From Erinaceus europaeus (lineage: Eukaryota > Chordata > Mammalia > Eulipotyphla > Erinaceidae): a DNA stretch of 64,000 nt. The stretch spans positions 80,867,118 through 80,931,117 of the forward strand of contig NC_080172.1 in NCBI RefSeq assembly GCF_950295315.1, in the 5' to 3' direction. The translations under genes were made by a program, and so were the position numbers. The notes below the pieces were generated by a model that was given only the letters and a program-made list of their open reading frames with translations, had not been told where the DNA came from and made no database searches. This document shows, piece by piece, positions 42,868-53,960 of this stretch; position 1 is the first letter of the stretch; each line of letters opens with the position of its first letter.

Positions 42868-43854
42868 TTATAGTGCCATTGTTCTAAAAAAAATTTGTTT
42901 GCTCTGATATATTGCAAGTATTTTAGTGATGTTCTTGTTTATAAGAGGTCTTTTAGTACCTCTTTCAAGTACCGGCTTGGTGATGGTTGCCTCCTTTAAC
43001 TGTTGTTTATCTAAGAAGGTTTTTATCCCTCCATCTAGTTTGAATGAAAGTCTAGCAGGATATATTATCCTTGGTTGAAACCCTTTTTCATTCAGGGCTC
43101 GACAGATATCTTGCCACTCCCTTCTGGCTTTTAGAGTTTGAGTGGAGAAGTCTGCAGATAATCTTATGGGTTTTCCCTTGTATGTGACTTTTTGTTTCTC
43201 TCTTGCAGCCTTTAGGATCCTTTCTTTATCCTTACTTCTTCTCATTGTGACTATGATGTGTCTTGGTGTCTTCATGTCTGGGTTGATTCTGTTTGGTACT
43301 CTCTGGGCCTCTTGAACCTTGATATCCTTTCTGTTATTCCGGTCTGAGAAGTTTTCTTGTATTATTTCCTCTAGAAAGTTTGCTTCCCCTTCCTCTCTTT
43401 CTTCCTCTGGCAGGCCAATTATACGTATGTTACTTCTTTTGATATCATCCCATATGTCTCTGTTGTTGTTTTCAGTGTCTCTCAATCTCTTTTTAATCTC
43501 TTTCACCTCTTTCTTTGTTTTCTCTAACTCATCCTCTGTCTGACTAATTCTGTTTTCTGCTTCTGTTAGTCTGCTTTCCTTTGCCTCCGCTTCTTTCTTC
43601 ATTACAGCTATTTCAGCTTTCAGTTCTCTAATTGCCTCAAGATAATCAGTATTTTCCTTGGGGGTCTCAACTGTTGTTTCCCTAATACTGCCATTCCTTT
43701 CCTCCAATGTTGTTTTCATTTCTGTGATTAATAAGTTTATTATTGCTTGCATACTTTTCTTATCTATGGTTACTTCTGGCTGATTTGTAGTTTCTTCTTG
43801 GCTCTTGTCTTCATTCATTGGAGTAGCAGTTTTGTTTGTTTTTGATCTACCCAT
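42868..43854 (-). CDS. L1 ORF1p, complete 328 aa
   Basis: ORF1p is the trimeric RNA-binding chaperone that coats L1 RNA in cytoplasmic RNPs. The frame is open from ATG to TAA and the length is close to the 330-370 residues usual in mammals. Residues 70-135 are a heptad-like coiled coil rich in E, K and L. Residues 138-235 fit the RRM (SNIRIIGLPE at 141-150, PRHIIVTM at 197-204). Residues 232-290 fit the C-terminal domain (LSADFSTQTLKARREW, PRIIYPARLSF). The N-terminus is short and polar. The last three codons before the stop (ATG GCA CTA) appear to be the start of ORF2 read in the same frame. It is likely expressed only if the 5' UTR promoter is active. Confidence 0.93.
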   Translation of the reverse strand: MGRSKTNKTATPMNEDKSQEETTNQPEVTIDKKSMQAIINLLITEMKTTLEERNGSIRETTVETPKENTDYLEAIRELKAEIAVMKKEAEAKESRLTEAENRISQTEDELEKTKKEVKEIKKRLRDTENNNRDIWDDIKRSNIRIIGLPEEEREEGEANFLEEIIQENFSDRNNRKDIKVQEAQRVPNRINPDMKTPRHIIVTMRRSKDKERILKAAREKQKVTYKGKPIRLSADFSTQTLKARREWQDICRALNEKGFQPRIIYPARLSFKLDGGIKTFLDKQQLKEATITKPVLERGTKRPLINKNITKILAIYQSKQIFFRTMAL

Positions 43855-45149
43855 TTTTTTGATTTATGTGTTTCTTTTTTTTTTATGCTCTGTTGTTCCT
43901 CAGTTGTTGTTTCTTGAGTACACATAACACTGTACTAAATACCTTTATGACAATTGCACTCACCAACCTCCGGAATTACAGTAGCAACTGAAGTAAGTAT
44001 TGAAGAAGTTTAATCGTTACCAGTTAGCCAAACAATTTCTCCAGTCCTTGAAAAAATAGTAACCAAATCCCAGTGAAGAAAGAGAAAAGAAAGAGAGGAT
44101 AGCAAGAACAGACAGTTATGCAAATCTACTATCCACTGTATATTCTAGGGTTAACAAGAGGGGAAAGGGAACTAGAGCAGAGATACACACATAGAGAGTC
44201 CACTCTGAGTCAGATTTCTTCCCCAAAATAATTCACATATTCAGAAAGGCAAAGAAGAAGGAAGAAGTGTATGACAAGAATAAAAAAAAAAGAGAGAGAG
44301 AGACAAGAGAGAGAAAAGGTAGAAGATAAGAAAAAGAGTTGTAATTAAAGAGCAGTTCAAGGAAATTCCCAAATGTGTATCAGTGAATTCAAAAAAGCAC
44401 CCTGTTTGGTGGTGTGGGGTATCCTGCTAGGAGCTGGTCCCCAGGGACTGCTTATGGGGGGGCGGGGAAGGAGGTACGCTTGAAAATTAAAAGGAAGAAA
44501 AAAAGAATTTATTTCCCCTACTCTAATTCTTAACCCAAATTAAGTTATAGTCACCTCCTTGGTGTCACCGCTATGGCCCCTTATTGGCTGGCCTGCTAAA
44601 GGCAGAAAATCATACTGTTTCCAGGAAATGTGTTCAGAGCTCAGCGGCTAGCAGCTTTTCAGTCTGCCATCTTCCGGGAAAAACCCCCCTCCAGACTTTT
44701 TTAAAGGATTTCTCGAAAATGAAAACTAGCTCCAAGTCCTTTGATCCAATGAGAGCTACACTTAAGAAGTCTTTGGATCTGCCCTCAGGGTCGCGGTGGT
44801 CCCTGGAGACTCCCAAGAAAAAGCCCCTGAGCTATAGTGCTCCCTCCGGGTCCTCTGCTGGCCGCCCAGCAGCGCTCTGCAACCGGCGGAGGAGCCGCCT
44901 TCCCGGGCGGAGGACAATGCCCGGCGCACCCGCCTTGCCCGGCGCCGCCTGGGAAGTCTCTAGCAGCCGCCCGCTAGTCCATGCCACCTTTACTATAATT
45001 CTTAACCCAAATTAAATTATAGTCACCTCTTTGGTGTCACCACTAGGACCCCTTATTGACACTGGCCTGCTAAATGCAGAAAATCCTACTGTTTCCAGAA
45101 GATGTGATCAAAGCACACACTGCTAGCAGCTTCTCAGTCCGCCATCTTC
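43855..45149 (-). promoter_or_regulatory. L1 5' UTR with internal promoter
   Basis: About 1.3 kb upstream of ORF1. It carries the only strongly GC-rich, CpG-dense stretch of the window (about 44740-44960) and two copies of a block of about 158 bp (44519-44675 and 44991-45150). Each block has the word GCCATCTTCC on the plus strand, i.e. GGAAGATGGC in L1 sense. One copy lies at the very first bases of the element. By analogy with L1s of other mammals this is an internal Pol II promoter with YY1-type control. A 143-codon plus-strand frame across the GC-rich part is incidental. Confidence 0.85.
44519..44675 (-). repeat. L1 5' UTR block, inner copy
   Basis: It shares TAATTCTTAACCCAAATTAA, TTATAGTCACCTC, TTGGTGTCACC, TGGCCTGCTAAA and the end word GCCATCTTCC with 44991-45150, at an offset of 472 bp. 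In L1 sense it is the second block from the 5' end. Confidence 0.9.
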
Positions 45150-45150
45150 C
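44991..45150 (-). repeat. L1 5' UTR block, outer copy
   Basis: Same order of words as 44519-44675, with scattered substitutions. Its last bases are the 5' terminus of the L1, so transcription would begin at GGAAGATGGCGG. The sequence GCCATCTT is a YY1-type core. Confidence 0.9.
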
Positions 45151-45165
45151 TGTCTCCCCTTTTTT

Positions 45166-47990
45166 ACCTTTCTTTTTTCATATTTCATTTAAGTTTCTTT
45201 TTTAAAAAATTTTATCCTACAGTTTCTCTAAGCATTGTAATCTATCTTCTTAATTTATGATATATTCAGATTTTTCTTATTCACTGTGCTACTATAGGCA
45301 TATGTTTTACTTTTACATTTATAATAAAATGCATAATAAAATATTAATTGGTTTTTGAAACAGTAACTAGACTTAAAAAATAGTGGATGAAAATTTTCTT
45401 GTAGTGCACACTATTACATGCAGGAGGCCCTGGGTTCAATCCTGAACTCCATAAGTGAAAAAAAGGAGCTATGCTCAGCTCTTTATAATAAATAAATCTT
45501 TAAAGAAAGAAATAAAATAATTTTTGTACTTACTTACATACTTACTATTTCATATGCTATGCATCAAAATTTTTAATATAGATTTCCACACTGCATCAAA
45601 GCCATGTGGAGTCTCAACATGAAATATGAGAAGTAACTTTTTGTTTTTTATTTAGTATTTCCATTTTTAATAATTTACTGGAGGATTTTATGATTTAGAG
45701 TACAGTTGGTGACATATAGATATAATCTCTCATCTCTCCATAATAGGTATTTAGTGTTTGCAAGACAGTGTCTCCCAGATTCAATACCCAGCACATCCAT
45801 AAGCAGAGCAGAACAGTGCTCTTGTATCTCTCTCTCCCTCTCTCTCTCATCACCATCATCATCTTTGTATCTCTCCCATTAAAATAAGTAAACAAACAAA
45901 CAAATAAATGTAAGTAAAATGATAATTTATAGGTCCAATGGAAGGGATAGTGGGAAACAGTTGTTTTAAGTGTATAGATTCAGTATTGCAAGATTAAGGG
46001 TGCAGGAGATTGGTTGTATGATAATGAAGGTACTTAGCACTTCTAAACATGGTGCAGATGGCCAATTTCCTTTCTGTATATTTGCCTCAATTTACACACA
46101 AACAAAAAAACACCCAGAACCAGAATGTCAAGGCCATCAATCCAGGCGTATTGAGGAAGCTTTACTCCAGAATGGAGGGAAAGATCTTGTCTGTCCCCAA
46201 TTCATGTTTAATTTTCATCAAATATTATTTTGTTAAGGATAAAAAGGTAATGTTCCCAGGCATTCCCAAATAGCTAGTTGCAAAATGGAACCTAGTATAT
46301 TGTACCCCTTTCCGTAGAAATTTTCAATTTTAATATAATTTTCACACTGCATGGAGAAAATGGGCCAGGTGCACTCACACTTATTCATGCCTGTGAAAAG
46401 CAATTGCACAGTGTGGTTCAGTATAAAGTTTGGTCAACTGAGATTCATGTTTTCATTTTTTCTTGTTAATTATTTCTCTCTTTTCTTACCTATCAAATGG
46501 CATGAGGATAAGTGTCTTAAACGCTTGTGACCATCAGTGGAGATAGTTTTACAATGGTCTAGAGTGCAAAGATGATAATATCAGTTATGCTTCTGGCCAC
46601 TTGACAGAAGATACAAAGTAGAAAAGCCATCCTTTTTATTTATCTCAATGGATAAACAAGGAGAAAAATGCCCTTTGTCTGGAAATTATCTTAAAAGACA
46701 TACCCTTTTGCTGTCAGTGGAAATGAAAATTAGATGGCCTAATATGGCATCCTGTCACTGAAATCATATAGAAAAGTGCAGGGCTTATTCAACTACAGAA
46801 ATTCATGGAAATTATGCCACCACTTTCTCACTTATGATACTTGTTTTTGAGAGTATTGTTCCAGAGTAGTTATTTTCTCAGTGAAGTCTTTTGTAACCTG
46901 TCTCAGAACTATCTTGGCTCGTATTAAAAAGGGAGATTCAGGGTCCAGTTCCAAAGGGACTGAATTGGAATTTAGGACATAGGACACAGGGAGCTACATG
47001 TTAACTAATCCCCCAGGTGAGACATTCAGGGTCTAATGAAAAAGGTTCAGCAGTCTTAAATATTTGACCAGTCACCCAGTTAGCGAATTTATCATATTGT
47101 CTATATTTGTGTGGTATTTACTCTACCACAATTCGCTATGAATATTCTCACTCATACATAACGTTTAAAACACACTACAAGTTAAAATATTCACATGATG
47201 GAATAGTAAATACTTCCTTTCTAATTACTGGCCATATAAATGCCTGGGATGCAAACAGTACACTTTGTAGTTCTGACCCAAAATTTAGATTGCCTTCACA
47301 TTTGGAAGAGTATAAACAGTCAAAATGTAGCTGGTAATTCTAGCTCTGTGTTTTATTTCTTCCTTTGTAAAATATTGTAAAATATAGACATAACTCCAGT
47401 ATCTCACTCAGCTTTGACAAATCTTAACGTTTTTTCTGGTACATGTATATACTTGTCTGACATATATATGTTTGTCAGAAAAGTCATGACATTTTTCAAT
47501 GCAAAAAAGTGTATCTCAACTTGCCACGTTTGTACTGGTTATAAGCTTGTGAAATCCATGGCCTAATTACTCTGCATGGCCAGAAAAGAGCATGGGTTGT
47601 ATATATTTAAAAATAAACCGCAAAACTCCATTTTACAGCCCTATTAATTTAAGTACCAATTCTCCCTTCAAAATACCTTACCCACCCCCAGCACCAAAGT
47701 ACTCAATATCCCTCTACCTAAGTCCATGGAACCGCCTCTGACTTGCAAGCTCCCACCCAGTCCCTTTGTTAGCAGCAGTTCTGCAATTTGAGAGCTTAAT
47801 CTTCTTTGGACTTTGCTTGTTTTCCTGCTTTATTTGTTTACCACCTATGTGTAAGGTTATTTTATGTTTTAATTTTACCTAAGTCATTTTAGTATTTCCT
47901 GAAGGTCTAGCTTAGTGGTAATGAATTCTGTTAGCTGTTGCTTGTTTGCAAATGCATGAGTCACTTGCTTCTTTAACTTTTTTTCCCCTT
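45166..47990. other. Mostly single-copy DNA with minor repeat traces
   Basis: A SINE-like trace lies at about 45380-45515 (AGTGCACACTATTACATGCA, GGGTTCAATCCTG B box, AATAAATAAATC tail). A second lies at 45700-45905 (type D-like GATTCAATACCCAG, CAGTGCTC, a CT run and AAACAAACAAAC tail). The rest, 45910-47990, shows no repeat I recognise. Frames of 74-88 codons at 45970-46273 overlap each other and have no known domain. Confidence 0.45.
46300..46870. promoter_or_regulatory. Candidate conserved non-coding element
   Basis: Repeat-free, high-complexity stretch with moderately balanced composition and few simple runs, unlike the flanking AT-rich DNA. I offer it only as a region to test for conservation. 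No specific protein-binding site is strong enough to name. Confidence 0.2.
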
Positions 47991-47992
47991 CA

Positions 47993-48262
47993 GAGTTATC
48001 GCTGGGCCTTGGTGCTAGCACTACCAGTCCACTGCTTCTGGTGACCTTTCACTTTTTCCTTTTTATTGGATAGAATAGAGAGAATTTGAGGGGGGTGAGT
48101 AACAAGGGAGAGAGAGATAGACAACCCCAAACCTGATTCACAGCTTGTGAAGTGTCTTCCTGTAAGTGGGGAGTGGCAGCTCAAATCCAGATCCTTGAAT
48201 GAGCCCTTGTACTTCGCAACTATGTGTGCTTAACTGGGTGTGCCACCAACTGTCCCGTTTAA
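47993..48262 (-). mobile_element. SINE with type A 3' module, old
   Basis: Antisense 3' module (GAGTTATCGCTGGGCCTTGG, CCACTGCTTCTGGTGACC), TTGGATAGAATAGAGAGAA, GATTCACAGCTTGTGAAG, TGGGGAGTGGCAGCTCAAAT and head GTGTGCCACCAACTGTCCC. CTTTAACTTTTTTTCC before it and GTTTAACTTTTTTTTT after it are the likely TSD. Structure resembles the copy at 16541. Confidence 0.8.
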
Positions 48263-48634
48263 CTTTTTTTTTTTTTAGTGAACAAAAGTTTCACATTTTT
48301 GTGTAGTTAAATTTATAGTTTGTATGGTTTAGAATTTTGAATACTCAAAATAACAATATCAAATATATTTTCCTTTAGAATGTTTAACTTTTAATGTAAA
48401 ACTATAGGTCTTTTGTTTATAATTTTTATTGAGCACACTTTTAAGTTACATGAAATTAATTTATTAATTTACTGAAAAGGTTTTTGAGCTGTGACAAATG
48501 CAAACACTTGAGTCACTGCCACCATAATCAGTATATAGAAGAATATTTTTGAATTCCCTTGTGTTGCTGCTAGGTAGCCAATTTCTCCATTTGCTTCTAA
48601 ATCCTAGAAAGCATGATACGTTCTTTAATTAAAA

Positions 48635-48845
48635 TAAGTTTTATTATCTTTATTTATTAGGTAGAGACAGTAAGAAATTGAGAAGAAAGGGGGAGCTAGA
48701 GAGGGAGAGAGACAGAGAGACACCTGCAGCCCTGTTTCACCACTCCTGAAACTTTCCCCTTGCAGGTGGGGACCAGGAGCTTGAACCTGGATCCTTGCAC
48801 ACTATGGTGTGTGCACTTAACAAGGTGTACCACCACCATCCCTGA
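48635..48845 (-). mobile_element. SINE type B
   Basis: Antisense: ATTATCTTTATTTATTAGGT tail, AGAGACACCTGCAGCCCTG, TTTCACCACTCCTG, CTTGCAGGTGGGGACCAGG, AGCTTGAACCTGGATCC (B box) and GTGTACCACCACCATCCC (head). Confidence 0.87.
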
Positions 48846-48854
48846 TCTATTCTT

Positions 48855-49090
48855 TTTTAAAAAAATATTTATTTATTTATGTCAACCTTTTATGTATATT
48901 TATTTGATAGGGACAGAGAAATTGAGAGGGGTAGGGGAGATAAAGATAGAGACAGAGAGACACCTGCAGACCTGCTTCACCACTTGTGATGCTTTCTCCC
49001 TGCAGTTAGGCCCAGGAACTTGAATCCAGGTCCTTGCTAACTGTAATGTTTGTACTTAACAAGGTGCTCCACTGCCTGGCCCTCCCTAGT
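48855..49090 (-). mobile_element. SINE type B
   Basis: Antisense: ATATTTATTTATTTATG tail, GATAGGGACAGAGAAATTGA, GACACCTGCAGACCTGCTTC, CCCTGCAGTTAGGCCCAGG, ACTTGAATCCAGGTCC and the head CACTGCCTGGCCC. GATCTATTCTT to the left and AGTCTATTATT to the right suggest a TSD. It sits next to the 48635 copy in the same orientation. Confidence 0.87.
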
Positions 49091-49194
49091 CTATTATTTA
49101 TTACTATACTTTTTATTTTTCAGCAAGTCATAGAAATGGAAATATAGAATATAGAAATATAGAAATATAACTTTTGAGTCTTGACTTTTTTTAC

Positions 49195-50600
49195 TATGGG
49201 TATGAGGAAAGTATATAAACTGTTTACCCTAATATTCTGATTCTGGGACTATATATATTTATATTTAGCACCAAGTCTGTGTAATCTCTGAGTCTCTTTC
49301 ATTCTGAGCTTGCAGTTCATAGTCATAGCTGAGAACATTCTAGGCTGCACTCATTTCAGGACCAGTGTCCCTTGAGTGTAGAGTAGGATGACCCAGACTC
49401 CTTTAGAGAGTGGGGCAGTCCTGGAGAGGCCCACAAGAGGGCTTATGATGAAGTTACAATGACAAGTGATGGCAGAAAGAGGGATCTATTAGAGGTCTAG
49501 GACCATCATATCTATGTGGCAATCCAAGGACCCCCTAACTATGGCCCCAGATGATGGGTTGGTCTGGTATTGGCCAAAAAGGTCATCATAAAAGTGGGTC
49601 ATTCTTTTACCCTCATCCAGCTTTTGTAGTCCTTACTTTACCTGGCAAGGTTAGACTTTCTCCCAGTTATTAAATCATTGAAAGTCATTTGTTGTATCCG
49701 AACTGGTACTAGGTTTGTGAGGTCTGGCCTCAAATTAGGAAAGAAATACACCAAGGACTTTAGTGGGGTCTAAGTTAGTCTTAAATTACTTGTCTGATGA
49801 TTCTGATAAAGGTTATCCTAGGGATAATTATCCTTTAGGTAATATATACTTTTACTTGTATATCTCTTGAATAATTGTATACAGTGTTTCTTTTAAAGAA
49901 TATCAGGGGATGACAATAATGCTACTTCTGTCAGAATAGACTAGAAAATATATCATACTTTCTTTTGTGTAGTAATTTGAGTAGATAGAGTGACTGAGGG
50001 AAGTGGTGAGTATGAGAAGAGATTATCTAGGTCCAAGTAGTAAACATTAGATAAAACTATTTATGATGACTTCTTTAGGCCTTTGTACTTGCTTTCTGAG
50101 ATTATTAGGTCTAAGTCTAATCACAGTGTACTACTGAGCACTTTTACTTTGAGGTATATAGTTGTCTCTCATTGATGGATACATGTATTCATGAATACAG
50201 TCTCATAGGCCTTAGCCTATATATAGCGGCTAGAACTTTGTAAGTGAACGCACCATTTGAAATGGCACTAGGTAACCAAGTGTTAGGAAAGGTCTCATCA
50301 GATTATTGGAGTTGGAAGGTTGACATCTCAGGCTTGTCTCTCTAGATACAATGAGAAGTGAAGAGGCAGTGGCAGCATAATGTTGAGTGGTGGCATTGGT
50401 TGCATTGATTCAGTTGAGGTTAGGAGAGGCAGTATAACAGGTTAAGGGAATAAGGTTAAGGAATCAGGAGGCACCAAGAAATACAAGCTAAATCCTAGAA
50501 GTTCCATGACTTGAAGAAATAAGGATTTTAAGGAGAATGCAGAAGGTTCCTTATAGTATTAGAGTTTAAGAAGGCAATAGATCAGATTGTCATCAGTTTT
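49195..50600 (-). mobile_element. L1 3' UTR, long form, 3' end missing
   Basis: It parallels 1490-2540: CTGAGCTTGCAGTTCATAG, GAACATTCTAGGCTGCACTC, CCTTTAGAGAGTGGGGCAG, CATCCAGCTTTTGTAGTCC and GAAGTGAAGAGGCAGTGG appear in the same order. The terminal 600 bp with the A tail is absent, so it was truncated after insertion or rearranged. A stretch of about 200 bp near 49660-49980 has no counterpart in the 868 copy. Confidence 0.7.
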
Positions 50601-50929
50601 CCCTCTACTCTATTTAGATGTCTGTACATAGTTGGTTACATAGATTAACTACTTTGTGACTCATCTGATTTCCCAATTCTCCCTCTTAAATATTTATTTT
50701 ACCACTTCTCCTACTACTATAGACAGTCTAATTACTGTAATAAATCTTCTGTTCCATGTTTCATAATCTCTTTGCTTTTCTGATTTCACTGTGATGGATG
50801 CATCATGTCATGTCAAAAAGTGTGATGTCTAGTCAATTTCTTCAGTACAATTGCACACTAAAAAAACAGCACCTGCACCTTCTCTGTTTCTTCGTTGAGG
50901 AATTTTATGCTCTAATAAATAACTTGCAC

Positions 50930-53900
50930 TATGATTTTTCTATTTTTATTTTTCATTATTAGTTTTAATTTCTTTATCGGCAAATTAATGTTTTATATTT
51001 GACAGTAAATATAACAGTTTGTACATGCATAACATTTCTCAGTTTTCCATATAACAATACAACCAACACTAGGTCCTCTGTCATCCTTTTTGGATCTGTA
51101 TTACCCCCACCCCCACCCCAGAGTCTTTTAATTTGGTGCAACATGCCAACTCCAGTTCAGGTACTACTTGTGTTTTCTATTCTGATCTTGTTTTTTAACT
51201 TCTGCCTGAGAGTGAGATCATCCCATATTCATCTTTCTGTTTCTGACTTATTTCACTTAACATGAGTTTTTCAAGCTCCATCCAAGATCTGCTGAAAACA
51301 GTGAAGTCACCATTTTTAATAGCTAAGTAGTATTCCATTGTGTATATATACCACCACTTGCTCAGGCACTCATAGTTGTTGGACACCTGTGTTGCTTTCA
51401 GGTTTTGGCTATTACAAATTGTGCTGCCAAGAACATATGTGCACACAGATCTTTTTGGATGGGTGTGTTGGGTTCCTTAGGATATATCCCCAGGAGAGGA
51501 ATTGCAGGATCATAGGGTAGGTCCATTTCTAGCCTTCTGAGAGTTCTCCAGACTATTCTCCTGCACCAACTGACATTCCAACCAGCAGTACAGGAGATTT
51601 CCTTTGATCCCACACCCTCTCCAGCATTTGCTGCTGTTACCTTTTCTGATGTATGACATTCTCACAGGAGTGAAGTGGTGTCTCCTTATTGTCTTTATTT
51701 GCATTTCTCTGACAGTCAAAGACTCGGAGCATTTTTTCATGTGTTTCTTGGCCTTTGGGATCTCTTCTGTGGTGAATATTCTGTCCATGACCTCTCCCCA
51801 TTTTTGGATGAGGTCATTTATTTTCTTGTTGTTGAATTTGGTAAGCTCTTTATATATTTTGGCTATTAAACTTTTGTCTGATGTAAGGCATGTAAAGATC
51901 TTCTCCCATTCTGGGAGAGGTCTCTTGTTTTGGGTAGTGGTTTCTTTTGCTGGGCAGAAGCTTTGTGATTTGATGTAGTCCCATAGGTTTATATTTGCCT
52001 TAGTCTTCTTTGTAGTTGGATTCATTTCATTGAAGATGTCTTTAACATTTATGCGGAAAAGAGTTCTGCCAATAGTTTCCTCTAAGTATCTGATATTTTG
52101 TGGTCTAACATCCAAGTCCTTGATCCACTTGGAATTTACTTTTGTATTTGGTGAAATATAGTGGTTCACTTTCATTCTTCTGCATGTTTCAACCCATTTT
52201 TTCCAACACCATTTGTTGATAAGACTCTGCTTTCCCCATTTAATAGCCTGGGCACCTTTGTCAAAGATTAGATGTCCATAGGTGTGGGGTCTTACTTCTG
52301 GGCTCTCAATTCTATTCTACTGGTCATTATGTCTATTCATGTTCCAGAATCAAGAAATTTTGATTACAATGGCTCTCTAATACAATTTGAGTTCTGGGAG
52401 TATGATGCTTCAGTTTTGTTCTTTCTTCTCAAGATTGTTTTGGCAATTCTAGGTCTTTTCTGGTTCCAGATAAACATTTGTAGCATTTGTTCTATTCTCC
52501 TAAAGATGTGCTTGCTATCTTGATGGGGATAGCATTACATTTGTATATTGCTCTGGGTAGTATATTCATTTTGATGATGTTAATTCTTCCAACCCATGAA
52601 CATGGGTTATCTTTCCACTTCTTTGTGTCTTTTTCAATTTCCTTGAGTAGTGACTCATAATTTTCAGTATCCAAGTCTTTCACTTCTTTGGTTAGGTTTA
52701 TTCCTAGATAGTTTATTGTTTTTATTGCTATAGTAAAAGGAATTGATTTCTGGATTTCAGCTTCTTCTAACTTAGTGTTTGCATAGAAGAATGCCACTGA
52801 GTTAGGTGGGTTTCCTGTAGATAGCATATTGTTGGGTTGTGTTTTCTGGTCTATCTTCCTACACTGTGCCTTATAATAGGTGTATTCAGGCCATTGACAT
52901 TTATTGATATCAAATATTGAAGATATTTTATTGCCATTCTTATAGATTTTTAGAGTGTTCTGATAGATGGTATATTTCTAGTGGTCTGACTATTTATAGA
53001 AGACGTTTCAGAACTTCTTTCAAGGCAGGCTTGGTAATAGTTGATTCTTTCAACTGTTGCTTGTCTGAAAAAGTTTTTATGCCTCTATCTAGTCTGAATG
53101 ACAGTCTAGCAGGATACAGTATTCTTGGCTGAAAGCCTCTCTCATTGAGCAGTTGATAGATTTCTTGCCATTCTCTTTTGGCCTGTAGTGTTTGTGTGGA
53201 GAAGTTTACTACTAATTTTATGGTTTTTTTTTCTGTAGGTGACTCTTTCTTTTTCTCTTGCAGCCTTCAGGATTCTTTATCCTTATTCCTTTCTAAATAT
53301 GATGTGTCTTGGTGTCTTTAAGTCTGGGTTAATTCTGTTTGGGATCCTCTGGGCTTCTTGAACCTTTATGTATTTTAAGTTGTCCAGACTAGAGAAGTTC
53401 TCAGCTATTATGTCCTGAAGAATGCTTTCTTTCCCTTCCTCTCTTTCTTCCTCTGGTAAGCCAATAATGCATATATTGTTTCTTTTGAAGTCATCCCATA
53501 GGTCTCTGTTGTTGTTTTCAGTATCTCTTAATCTCTTTTTGAGATCTCTTACTTCTTTTTTGGTTGTCTCTAATTTTTCCTCAATCTTGCTAATTTTGTC
53601 TTCACCCTCATTGATTCTATTCTCTCTGCCCTCTACTGTTTTCTGGAGTTCATCTATTTTGTTACTGTGTCCTAATACTGTTTTAGCTTATTCAGCTAGT
53701 TGTGTTCTTAGTTCAGTTATTTCAGCTTTCAGCTCTCTAATAACCTTGAGATAATTACTGTTTTCTTCCAGAGTCTCATTTGCTGTTTTGCATTTCTGAT
53801 GACAATTCTTTCATACTCTTTACTCACTCTTGTGATTATTTCCTTAATGAGTGTTTGTGTGTTGACCTCATTATTTTGTGCTTCAATCTTTGGGGTGTTT

Positions 53901-53960
53901 TTAGCTGGACTTGTGGCGGTTCATTTCTCCAATATTTCTTCTTGTTGTTTTAACCATTTT
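50930..53960 (-). mobile_element. L1 with large internal deletion in ORF2
   Basis: In element order (right to left): decayed ORF1 (about 53960-52950), ORF2 start (about 52930-52815), then a jump to the ORF2 region beginning AFFYANTKLEEAEIQKS (frame 52827-52492), thumb and C-terminal pieces (52175-51510, 51613-51398, 51446-51195, with AIPLLGIYPKEP), and a short 3' UTR to about 50930. Comparison with the full-length L1 shows that the endonuclease and nearly all of the RT, roughly 2.1 kb, are missing at about 52800. Confidence 0.85.

Larger units (their letters stand above)
37647..45165 (-). mobile_element. Full-length L1, ORF1 intact, ORF2 broken
   Basis: About 7.5 kb on the minus strand, flanked by CTGTCTCCTCTTTTTT (37647-37662) and CTGTCTCCCCTTTTTT (45150-45165), a TSD with one mismatch. 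In element order: 5' UTR 45149-43855, ORF1 43854-42868, ORF2 42867-39009 (several breaks), short-form 3' UTR 39008-37663 with an A tail. The sequence is well preserved, so insertion is recent on the window's scale. It is the only element with a complete 5' end and the best source for the family's structure. It is not competent as it stands. Confidence 0.95.

Noticed and set aside
42083..42907. Several plus-strand hydrophobic frames of 80-116 codons between 39.1 and 43.6 kb
   Set aside because: They are antisense to L1 ORF1 and ORF2, whose A-rich coding strand gives Phe/Leu/Ile-rich complements that imitate membrane proteins.
44584..45015. 143-codon plus-strand frame, GC-rich, Pro/Ser/Arg-rich
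   Set aside because: It lies antisense in the L1 5' UTR across the CpG-rich part and one repeat block. GC-rich DNA has few stops, and no domain is visible.
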